This document shows positions 1 through 5,376 of a stretch of 6,516 nucleotides of DNA, in pieces; the first letter of the stretch is position 1, and the number at the start of each line of letters is the position of its first letter. The notes beneath the pieces are model-generated. The model had not been told where the DNA came from. It did no database searches and saw only the letters and a list, made by a program, of their open reading frames with translations. Origin of the DNA: Savagea sp. (GTDB taxonomy: Bacteria > Bacillota > Bacilli > Bacillales_A > Planococcaceae). Made by a program: the position numbers and the translations under genes. The stretch is taken from positions 1 to 6,516 of the forward strand of contig JASLCF010000162.1 in assembly GCA_030146155.1 (NCBI GenBank). The letters run 5' to 3'.

Positions 1-5
1 TCCTA

Positions 6-755
6 TTAATGCTTTACCAAATCACCTGTCAGCAAACATTGAATCTGTTCAATCTCTGTTGATGTTAGCCCTTTTGTTTTTAAATACGAGGCAGCATCAC
101 CATAGTTTCTTTGGAGATGTTCTATAGCCTTTTCGATAGAAGCTGGCTTTGAATATAAAAATTCAGGATTCATTTTATCCATATCAAAGGGTGCACCTTC
201 TATTTTTACATCAAACATAGGACGAATATGCGTATAGGTGACTTCATAATTCGACACGATATCTTCTCGAGACACACCTACTAAACTCAATAGCAACATC
301 GCAATGATACCTGTTCGATCTTTACCAGCTGAACAATGGAACAAAACACCTTTTTCACTACGAGCGATTGTTTGCATGACTGGGGCAATGCCTGGACTAT
401 TTTCTAAAAGGTCTACATACATATCCCCCATCTGAAAAGTAGGATCTGCAAACATTGGATTATTCAATTCTCCTGTTAATAAAGGATGATGCTCATATGT
501 AAAATCAGCGTGAGTTGCAAGTGGATTTGGTGAATATACCAACTCCTCCTCAGCACGTAAATCAATGATTGTATGAATTCCGTATGACTTTATAAAATGA
601 GTATCTTTTGGACTAAGTTGAGATAATTCACTGGACCTCAAAAAAGTATGCCATGCGGTTTGTTCGCCATTAGACGTAGGGTAACCTCCAAGTTCCCTAC
701 AATTTAGCACGCCCTCTAATGGTAATCTTACCCAGTTCAATGATGCATTTTTCAT
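6..755 (-). CDS. Tyrosine-protein phosphatase, IphP-like (Y_phosphatase3) family
   Basis: A 249-residue protein, the usual length for this family, with no signal peptide or membrane segment, so probably cytoplasmic. It should hydrolyse phosphomonoesters through a cysteinyl-phosphate intermediate. The P-loop is HCSAGKDRTG at residues 140-149, with nucleophile Cys141 and Arg147 of the CX5R motif. The family's N-terminal NCRELGGY block is at 18-25 and a DLR block at 65-67, where the general acid is expected nearby. The start is the ATG at 755, with AAAGGGG at 762-768 and a 6-base spacer. It lies 45 bases after phnE2 on the same strand with no convincing terminator between, so it is probably the last gene of the transporter operon visible here. 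This family includes phosphotyrosine, dual-specificity and lipid phosphatases. The context suggests a role in releasing phosphate from an imported compound, but that is inference. The fold call is secure and the substrate is unknown. Confidence 0.9.
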   Translation of the reverse strand: MKNASLNWVRLPLEGVLNCRELGGYPTSNGEQTAWHTFLRSSELSQLSPKDTHFIKSYGIHTIIDLRAEEELVYSPNPLATHADFTYEHHPLLTGELNNPMFADPTFQMGDMYVDLLENSPGIAPVMQTIARSEKGVLFHCSAGKDRTGIIAMLLLSLVGVSREDIVSNYEVTYTHIRPMFDVKIEGAPFDMDKMNPEFLYSKPASIEKAIEHLQRNYGDAASYLKTKGLTSTEIEQIQCLLTGDLVKH

Positions 756-770
756 TTTTTACCCCTTTCT

Positions 771-791
771 TACTTCTCTTTTTAAGAAGTA
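771..791 (-). other. Weak stem-loop between phnE2 and the phosphatase gene
   Basis: TACTTCT at 771-777 pairs with AGAAGTA at 785-791 around a 7-base loop. This 7-bp, AT-rich stem is not followed by a T-run on the minus strand, so it does not look like an intrinsic terminator. It lies just upstream of the phosphatase ribosome binding site and could be an RNA processing or stability element, or chance. Confidence 0.25.
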
Positions 792-800
792 CTCTATTTA

Positions 801-1589
801 TTATCCCAAGCGGATACGTTGTTTCAATTTCGTCAGTACAACTTCAATACTAATCAATAAAAGGCAGATGACTAATACAATCGTTGTTGTTTGGGCATAG
901 TTATAAGCATTGATGGCTTGTGTCAATAAGAGACCAACCCCTCCAACACCAATGACGCCTAAGCTAATGGACTCTTCAATATTTCCTTCGAAACGTAAGG
1001 CAATCCAAGAAACGAGTCCAGTCACTGCTAGTGGTAATACACCGTGGAAAACAACATTCCACCATGATGCACCTGTCGCATTCATCGCTTCTACAATCTC
1101 ACTCCCCACATCCTCGATAGACCCGACAAACATTTTCACTAAATAAGCAGTCGAAGATATAAAGATAATGAGTAAACCCGCAGTATTTCCAAATCCAAGA
1201 CTTGCAATAATCATTAATCCCAATACTAGGGAAGGGATTGCTCGAATGATTGCAAAAAAACTTTTAATTCCTTGTGCAAGAAATTGATTAGGAGCAATCG
1301 TATGTGCAGCTAGTAAGCTAAATACAAGTGACACTACAATTGCAGCTGCTAAAGCTACGAACGCAAGAGCTAAACTAGTGCCTATATTCATAAAGATATC
1401 AGGTAAAATGGATAAATCAAGTGCCATCATACGTCCTAAAACAACGGGCACATTTTCTAAACGTACAAAAAATTTTTGAAAATCAATGGAGACAACGAGT
1501 AATGCTGCGATAAAGAGCCCCAACCCTAGTACGAGTAAACTGGCTAATTTCCAACCTGACCCTTTTTGAGTCACACGAATTTTAGTCAT
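801..1589 (-). CDS. phnE: Phosphonate-type ABC transporter permease, second PhnE
   Basis: A 262-residue inner-membrane permease of the binding-protein-dependent transport family, one half of the translocation channel for the substrate bound by PhnD. An N-terminal membrane segment lies at about 14-35, followed by a long loop and four to five further hydrophobic segments at about 68-97, 112-131, 137-156 and 233-253. The EAA loop that docks onto the ATPase is at about 164-186, with the family pattern EAMNATGAS and a downstream LP. The PhnE C-terminal block FEGNIEESISLGVIGVGGVG is at 200-219. The ATG at 1589 is chosen because AGGAG at 1596-1600 sits 6 bases upstream. A TTG 18 bases further up (1607) would lie inside the previous gene and has no such site. 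The stop codon of the upstream permease (1600-1602) overlaps this ribosome binding site, indicating translational coupling. It is clearly diverged from the other PhnE, so the pair probably forms a heterodimer. Confidence 0.93.
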   Translation of the reverse strand: MTKIRVTQKGSGWKLASLLVLGLGLFIAALLVVSIDFQKFFVRLENVPVVLGRMMALDLSILPDIFMNIGTSLALAFVALAAAIVVSLVFSLLAAHTIAPNQFLAQGIKSFFAIIRAIPSLVLGLMIIASLGFGNTAGLLIIFISSTAYLVKMFVGSIEDVGSEIVEAMNATGASWWNVVFHGVLPLAVTGLVSWIALRFEGNIEESISLGVIGVGGVGLLLTQAINAYNYAQTTTIVLVICLLLISIEVVLTKLKQRIRLG

Positions 1590-1595
1590 CTTTTT

Positions 1596-1600
1596 CTCCT
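1596..1600 (-). promoter_or_regulatory. Ribosome binding site fixing the phnE2 start
   Basis: AGGAG on the minus strand, 6 bases before the ATG at 1589-1587. Its first base is also the last base of the upstream TGA stop. It rules against the TTG at 1607, which is upstream of the site. Confidence 0.8.
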
Positions 1601-2403
1601 CACACAATCAATTTTCTTAAACGATTAGTAACCGTTTCTGTCAGTAAAACAAGAGCTACTACAACAATAATGATAGCCATTGCCTGATCGTATTTAAATA
1701 AATTGATGTTTGTATCAATCAGCACACCAATTCCACCAGCTCCAACTAATCCCAAAACAACAGATGCCCGGATATTGATTTCAAAAGAAAATAGTGTCCA
1801 ATTAATCCAAGCAGGTAGAAAATTAGGAATAATGCCGTGGATAATCATTTGGAAATAACTTGCACCGTTTGCTTTTAACGCTTCGAGATTTTGTTCAGGA
1901 ATTTCATCAATTGCTTCTCCATAACTCTTTCCTAAAAACCCAACTGTCACAAAAATTAATGCAAGAATACCAACTAGTCCACCAATTCCAAAAATATAGA
2001 CCAGTAACGCACCCCAAATGACAAATGGTATGTTTCGAATTACAGTCAAGGCTCCTAATACGATGAGTCGGATGCTTTGGAATGGATTCGTATGTCTAGA
2101 CACAAGTAACCCCAAAAGAAATGCAATACCTGTTGCGAAATAAGTAGCAATTATTGCAAAACCAATTGTTTCTACAATGGTAGGTAAAAACGAGCGAATA
2201 TTTGCAAATTCAGGCGGGAAAAATTTGGTAAAGAAAAATGAAATAAAATGAGGTAATCCTACCACGAGCTCTGTCAATGAAACGCCTAAAAACTGTATAC
2301 TTATAATGAATAAACTGCTTAAGAGTATCCCGATAAAAAGCCATCGATAGGAAGATTGAGCATTTAAAGAAATCGATGTATTCTGTACCTTCGCTTTAGT
2401 CAT
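1600..2403 (-). CDS. phnE: Phosphonate-type ABC transporter permease, first PhnE
   Basis: A 267-residue polytopic membrane protein, the partner of the PhnE encoded just downstream. Hydrophobic segments are at about 21-43, 76-101, 111-137, 140-157 and 239-254. The EAA loop for contact with PhnC is at about 174-194, with EALKANGAS and a downstream IP. The conserved PhnE block is at 207-226, with FEINIRASVVLGLVGAGGIG. Its ATG overlaps the phnC stop as ATGA (2400-2403). The upstream minus-strand sequence has only a G-rich stretch rather than a clear AGGAG, so translation probably depends on ribosomes finishing phnC. Two non-identical PhnE proteins in tandem are common in Firmicutes phosphonate-type systems. 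The substrate (phosphonate, phosphite or a phosphate ester) cannot be read from the permease. Confidence 0.93.
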   Translation of the reverse strand: MTKAKVQNTSISLNAQSSYRWLFIGILLSSLFIISIQFLGVSLTELVVGLPHFISFFFTKFFPPEFANIRSFLPTIVETIGFAIIATYFATGIAFLLGLLVSRHTNPFQSIRLIVLGALTVIRNIPFVIWGALLVYIFGIGGLVGILALIFVTVGFLGKSYGEAIDEIPEQNLEALKANGASYFQMIIHGIIPNFLPAWINWTLFSFEINIRASVVLGLVGAGGIGVLIDTNINLFKYDQAMAIIIVVVALVLLTETVTNRLRKLIV

Positions 2404-3233
2404 CTAATCTGTCCCACCCCTACGCCTAGAGGTTGCTGCAAGGAAATAGTTTCTGCAGTCGATTCAGGCTTCAAAGTCATTTGCTCTTCTTTGCCTTGAT
2501 AAATATCAGCAACAATTGAATCTGTTAATTCAGCTGGGGCCCCGTCAAATACAATTTGACCTTTTTTTATACCTACAATACGTGTCGCAAACTTTTTTGC
2601 AAAGTCCACTTGATGCAAGTTCACGATACAAGTCAATTTTCTTTCTTTTGATATATCGTGGAGTTGTTGCATGACAACTTCTGCCGATAACGGATCAAGT
2701 GAAGCAATAGGCTCATCTGCTAACAATAATTTCGGACGTTGCATAATCGCTCGACAAATTCCCACACGTTGTCTCTGGCCACCAGACAAAGCATCAGCTC
2801 TCTTATACATCTGCTCTTCAAGACCCACTTTTTCTATTAATGCGACAGCTTCTTCTTTGGCTTCTTGTGAAAACAAACCAAATATACTTTTATAAATTGG
2901 CGTATTGAATAACTGACCATGTAACACATTCTTAATTACATTCGTTCGATCAACCAAATTATAATGCTGAAAAATCATCCCGATTTTTGCACGTTGCTTT
3001 CGTAACGCACGCTGACTTAATGTTTCAAGATTTACTCCGTCAAATACAATATGACCTGCTGTTGGATCCACTAACCGATTGATACAGCGAATAAATGTAG
3101 ACTTTCCAGCACCAGAAGGACCAATAACTACGACAAATTCTCCTGGAAAAAAATCGACTGATACATCTTGTAAGGCTTTTGTTTCTTTCCCATAGACTTT
3201 GGTTAACTGTTGGATGGATAAAATGGGTTCCAC
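2400..3233 (-). CDS. phnC: Phosphonate-type ABC transporter ATP-binding protein PhnC
   Basis: The ATPase that powers uptake through the two PhnE permeases, on the cytoplasmic face. Numbered from the GTG start (277 residues), all nucleotide-binding motifs are intact: Walker A GPSGAGKST at 38-46, Q-loop Gln89 in IFQHYNL, signature LSGGQRQRV at 149-157, Walker B LLLADEP at 169-175, D-loop SLD at 178-180 and switch His207 in NLHQVD. The QHYNLV and NLHQVDFA contexts are typical of PhnC. A C-terminal tail from about 250 runs slightly beyond the usual 250-260-residue family length and has no recognised motif. AAAGGAG at 3241-3247 is 7 bases before the GTG at 3233. It is only 1 base before an in-frame ATG at 3239, which overlaps the phnD stop as ATGA and would add two residues. 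GTG is preferred on spacing, but reinitiation at the ATG is possible. Confidence 0.95.
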   Translation of the reverse strand: MEPILSIQQLTKVYGKETKALQDVSVDFFPGEFVVVIGPSGAGKSTFIRCINRLVDPTAGHIVFDGVNLETLSQRALRKQRAKIGMIFQHYNLVDRTNVIKNVLHGQLFNTPIYKSIFGLFSQEAKEEAVALIEKVGLEEQMYKRADALSGGQRQRVGICRAIMQRPKLLLADEPIASLDPLSAEVVMQQLHDISKERKLTCIVNLHQVDFAKKFATRIVGIKKGQIVFDGAPAELTDSIVADIYQGKEEQMTLKPESTAETISLQQPLGVGVGQIR

Positions 3234-3235
3234 TG

Positions 3236-4162
3236 TCATTCTCCTTTCTCATCTAACGCATTAATTGTTTTTAGTAATTCAATACTTTCATCGTAATAAT
3301 TCGGTTCTGTTGCCTTAAAACGTACTCTCTTATCTCGATGTAAAGCTTCAAAATAATCTTCATCCTCAAAGGAAACGAACGCATCTCTTAATGCTTTTTT
3401 AAAATCCTCAGGTAAATCACCTCGCATCATATAAGAAGCATCTGGGATATCTATAGAGCGTCCAATGATTTTAATATCTTTCTCTTCGATTTGCCCAGCA
3501 TCAATTAATGAATCAATAATTGCCTTTGCTGCTACCGCGGCGTCATAGTCTCCCATTTTTACTCCAATAATACTGTTTGGATGTGATTCTGAGAAAGCAA
3601 CATCTTTGAAAAAATAACCTGATTGTTCTATTAAGTCTGGTTCAAGATTTAATTTCTCTACTAAAGTTGCCTTTGGATAAAGATAACCTGAAGAAGAAGC
3701 AGGGTTTACAAATGCAATATTCTTCCCTTTTAAATCAGCTAAAGAATTAATTTCATCATTATCACTTTGTGTGATAAAAGCTGTATAGTAATCAAATGCA
3801 CCTTCTGGGTATTGCGGAGTCACAAGTAATTCTGCATTTGTAATTTTATTTGCTTGAAAATAACTCATTGGGGATGCCAACATGACATCTAAATTTCCAC
3901 TCGCTAATGCTTCAATACCTACTGCGTAACTTGTTCCTTGATGTTCCTTTACTTTAATACCTAATTCATTTTCCAAATGTTTACTTAATTGCTCATGCAT
4001 AGCCTGGGTTACGGATGGATCATTTTCATTCGGCATTTGAACGACTGTAATTTCTTTCGGCCATTCTCCATCTGCGACTTCTGACTTCTCCTTACTTTGT
4101 GCACAGGCACTTAACACAAACAACCCAACAATTAAACTCACAACTTTGAAAAACTTACTCAT
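3236..4162 (-). CDS. phnD: Phosphonate-type ABC transporter substrate-binding lipoprotein PhnD
   Basis: A 308-residue periplasmic-binding-protein-like lipoprotein that captures the substrate outside the membrane and delivers it to PhnE. Residues 1-20 are a lipoprotein signal ending in the lipobox LSAC, with Cys20 as the predicted lipidated residue, followed by a Lys/Ser/Glu linker. Features of the PhnD/PtxB family follow: VQMPNENDP at 41-49, GTSYAVGIEALASGNLDV at 76-93, the phosphoryl-binding loop NPASSSGYLYP at 153-163, and the hinge region FSESHPNSI at 190-198 with His194, then MGDYDAA with Asp207. AGGAG at 4170-4174, 7 bases upstream, supports the ATG at 4162. It is the first gene of the operon and faces a divergent GntR regulator. 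The binding loop fits a phosphonate, phosphite or phosphate-ester ligand. Which of these it binds cannot be decided from the sequence. Confidence 0.94.
   Translation of the reverse strand: MSKFFKVVSLIVGLFVLSACAQSKEKSEVADGEWPKEITVVQMPNENDPSVTQAMHEQLSKHLENELGIKVKEHQGTSYAVGIEALASGNLDVMLASPMSYFQANKITNAELLVTPQYPEGAFDYYTAFITQSDNDEINSLADLKGKNIAFVNPASSSGYLYPKATLVEKLNLEPDLIEQSGYFFKDVAFSESHPNSIIGVKMGDYDAAVAAKAIIDSLIDAGQIEEKDIKIIGRSIDIPDASYMMRGDLPEDFKKALRDAFVSFEDEDYFEALHRDKRVRFKATEPNYYDESIELLKTINALDEKGE
3241..3247 (-). promoter_or_regulatory. Ribosome binding site deciding the phnC start
   Basis: AAAGGAG on the minus strand within the last codons of phnD. Spacing is 7 bases to the GTG at 3233 and 1 base to the ATG at 3239, so a ribosome bound here is placed on the GTG. 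The phnD stop (3236-3238) lies between the site and the GTG, which couples translation of the two genes. Confidence 0.7.
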
Positions 4163-4187
4163 TTCTTCACTCCTCCATTTGTGGTTG

Positions 4188-4203
4188 AACTTGTATACAA
4201 GTT
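4188..4203. promoter_or_regulatory. Perfect 16-bp palindrome, probable GntR operator for the phnD operon
   Basis: AACTTGTATACAAGTT is its own reverse complement, centred at 4195/4196. The core TTGTATACAA fits the TNGTNNNACNA-like pattern known for FadR-type GntR regulators. It lies 26 bp upstream of phnD, between or on the candidate promoter elements and the ribosome binding site, and a GntR gene diverges from the same region. Binding by that regulator is inferred. Confidence 0.7.
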
Positions 4204-4219
4204 GAATATAACGTGCAAA
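4192..4219 (-). promoter_or_regulatory. Alternative phnD promoter overlapping the palindrome
   Basis: On the minus strand, TTTGCA (4214-4219) and TATACA (4192-4197) are separated by 16 bases, with four of six consensus matches in each. This is weaker than the upstream candidate, but here the palindrome would cover the -10 box, mirroring the arrangement at the regulator promoter. Confidence 0.3.
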
Positions 4220-4228
4220 TGTTGAGTG

Positions 4229-4258
4229 AATATATGAGATTGATTAATTCTATGTAAA
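4229..4258 (-). promoter_or_regulatory. Candidate sigma-A promoter for the phnD operon
   Basis: On the minus strand, TTTACA (4253-4258) and TATATT (4229-4234) each match consensus at five of six positions, with an 18-base spacer. Transcription would start near 4221. The 16-bp palindrome would then lie in the early transcribed region, where a bound repressor could block elongation. Confidence 0.5.
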
Positions 4259-4259
4259 T

Positions 4260-4290
4260 TTGTAAGACGCTCGTTTTGAAGTGGTATACT
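4260..4290 (+). promoter_or_regulatory. Promoter of the gntR-VOC operon, extended -10 type
   Basis: TATACT at 4285-4290 is preceded by TGG (4282-4284), giving a TGn extended -10 element. The best -35 match, TTGTAA at 4260-4265, is 19 bases away and weak, which the extended -10 could compensate. Transcription would begin near 4297, leaving a leader of about 29 bases before the ATG at 4326. Confidence 0.6.
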
Positions 4291-4291
4291 A
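4282..4291. promoter_or_regulatory. Probable GntR autoregulatory operator on its own -10
   Basis: TGGTATACTA matches TTGTATACAA of the phnD-side palindrome at eight of ten positions and fits TNGTATACNA exactly. It covers the extended -10 element of the regulator promoter, so occupancy would block RNA polymerase. This is inferred autorepression. Confidence 0.5.
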
Positions 4292-4293
4292 AA

Positions 4294-4310
4294 ATACAAG
4301 TACTTATACC
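4294..4310. promoter_or_regulatory. Possible third, imperfect operator half-site
   Basis: ATACAAGT at 4294-4301 repeats eight bases of the upstream palindrome (4195-4202) and lies in an imperfect dyad centred on AAGTACTT (4298-4305), just before the gntR ribosome binding site. GGTATA (4283-4288) and TATACC (4305-4310) also form an outer inverted repeat around it. Confidence 0.3.
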
Positions 4311-4325
4311 AAAGGAGGATAATTG

Positions 4326-4955
4326 ATGTCATTAGCAGAAAAAGCCTATGCTTCTATTTATGACCAACTTATTCACGGACATTACGTCCCAAATCAACGA
4401 CTCTCAGAAAATGAACTCGCAAAAGAACTTGAAATGAGTCGTACTCCTATCCGTTCGGCTCTATTAAGGCTAGAAAATGAGGGTTTTGTAGAAATTCAAA
4501 GTAATCGCGGTATTTTAGTTAAAGATATTTCAATGATTGAATTAATAGAAACAACAGCAGTGCTCAATAGTTTTATCTGGAACACGATTCAATTGGTTAA
4601 AAAGAAAACGATTCAATTAGATATGAAAAGACTGGGGTTATTGCTTGAAACAATGGAAGAAGGAAAAAACAACAATCATTACTTACAATACATGGATGCG
4701 TACAATGACTTTATGTATGAATTGATTGAGTCCTCAACAAATCGAGTGATGATTCAATTATTTTTAGAGATACATGTCAAGATTAAAAGAGCAGGTATCC
4801 TCAATCATAAATTTAATACGTCTCATTACACGGGCTTTACCCATGCAAAACGTATATATGCCGCACTGCAGCAAGAAGATTTTGAACGAATTGAAGACAT
4901 TCTAAACAATTATCTAGATGAAAGTAAGCAGAAATATGATTTATTTGACGAATAA
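4326..4955 (+). CDS. GntR-family transcriptional regulator, FadR/FCD type
   Basis: A 209-residue regulator. Residues 5-66 are a winged helix-turn-helix, with LSENELAKELEMSRTPIRSAL at about 26-46 as the GntR helix-turn-helix signature and the wing ending near SNRGILVKD (59-67). Residues of about 70-200 are all-helical and fit an FCD ligand domain. The FCD metal-ligand positions look degraded. Where a DxxxH pair is usual there is Tyr126 and Met130, His173 is kept, and Asn195/Tyr196 occupies the region of the last histidine. The effector may therefore be bound without a metal. The start is ATG 4326, with AAAGGAGG at 4311-4318 and a 7-base spacer. An adjacent TTG at 4323 would leave only 4 bases. 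It diverges from the phnD operon and sits beside matching palindromes, so it probably represses that operon and itself. Regulators beside phosphonate uptake genes are more often PhnF-like with a UTRA domain. The effector is unknown. Confidence 0.9.
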   Translation: MSLAEKAYASIYDQLIHGHYVPNQRLSENELAKELEMSRTPIRSALLRLENEGFVEIQSNRGILVKDISMIELIETTAVLNSFIWNTIQLVKKKTIQLDMKRLGLLLETMEEGKNNNHYLQYMDAYNDFMYELIESSTNRVMIQLFLEIHVKIKRAGILNHKFNTSHYTGFTHAKRIYAALQQEDFERIEDILNNYLDESKQKYDLFDE

Positions 4956-4969
4956 AGGGGGTTCATCTA

Positions 4970-5356
4970 ATGATTTTAGGTTTACATCACGCCCAACTTA
5001 CCATTCCAGTCGGTGAAGAAAACGCAGCAAAAGCGTTTTATTGTGACCTATTAGGTCTAAAAGAAATAGTAAAACCAGTTTCATTGCAAGCACGTGGTGG
5101 ATTTTGGTTGCAAGTTGGACAACAAGAAGTTCATATAGGGACAGAAGATGGCGTTCATCGCATGGCAACGAAAGCACATCTTGCCTATGAGGTTGAAGAT
5201 TTATCTTATTGGAAAAAAATATTTAATGATCTTCAAATTGAAGTCATCACAGGAATCCCTATTCCAGGCTTTGACCGCTTTGAATGTCGTGATCCTTTTG
5301 GGAATCGCTTAGAAATGATTCAACGTATTAAAAAAACGCCTAACTTTAAAAGTTAA
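4970..5356 (+). CDS. VOC-superfamily (glyoxalase/FosA-fold) protein
   Basis: A 128-residue protein with two beta-alpha-beta-beta-beta modules. Module one (about 3-58) begins LHHAQLTIP and contains AAKAFYCDLLGL. Module two (about 68-119) begins KAHLAYEVED and ends DPFGNRLEMIQ. His7, His70 and Glu115 occupy the positions of the metal ligands in many VOC enzymes, including the FosA type, and His55 (EVHIG) lies at a fourth possible ligand position. The closing motif GFDRFECRDPFGNRLEMI is strongly family-like. AAGGGGG at 4955-4961 with an 8-base spacer supports the ATG. The gene begins 14 bases after gntR and is surely cotranscribed. The family covers isomerases, dioxygenases, thiol transferases and resistance proteins. 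It lacks the extra C-terminal length of FosB, so fosfomycin resistance is not claimed. A link to the compound sensed by the regulator is plausible but inferred. Confidence 0.88.
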   Translation: MILGLHHAQLTIPVGEENAAKAFYCDLLGLKEIVKPVSLQARGGFWLQVGQQEVHIGTEDGVHRMATKAHLAYEVEDLSYWKKIFNDLQIEVITGIPIPGFDRFECRDPFGNRLEMIQRIKKTPNFKS

Positions 5357-5360
5357 GCGT
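5330..5360 (-). terminator. Intrinsic terminator of the DUF4145-like gene, inside the VOC gene end
   Basis: ACGC-TAACTT (5336-5346) pairs with AAGTTA-GCGT (5350-5360) with a single C/A mismatch and a 3-base loop. Read on the minus strand, the stem is followed by seven T residues (5336-5330), the hallmark of Rho-independent termination for the gene ending at 5377. On the plus strand no good T-run follows, so termination of the VOC operon here would be weak. The element overlaps the last codons of the VOC gene. Confidence 0.75.
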
Positions 5361-5376
5361 CTTGCATAATATGTTG

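Noticed and set aside
910..1146. 78-codon open frame on the plus strand antisense to the second phnE
   Set aside because: It is fully inside a well-supported permease gene, has no ribosome binding site of note, and its product shows no family features.
2671..2895. 74-codon open frame on the plus strand antisense to phnC
   Set aside because: It is complementary to the LSGGQ/Walker B region of an intact ATPase, and its composition is that of an antisense shadow.
3040..3252. 70-codon minus-strand open frame overlapping the start of phnC
   Set aside because: It is an out-of-frame reading of the phnC Walker A region, with Cys/Ser/Arg-rich nonsense composition.
4204..4281. Possible riboswitch or small RNA in the divergent intergenic region
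   Set aside because: The 160-bp gap is accounted for by promoters, dyads and ribosome binding sites, and no extended conserved-looking secondary structure was seen.
4970..5356. Calling the VOC protein a fosfomycin resistance enzyme (FosA/FosB/FosX)
   Set aside because: The metal-ligand pattern is shared by many VOC families, the protein is shorter than FosB, and no Fos-specific motif was recognised.
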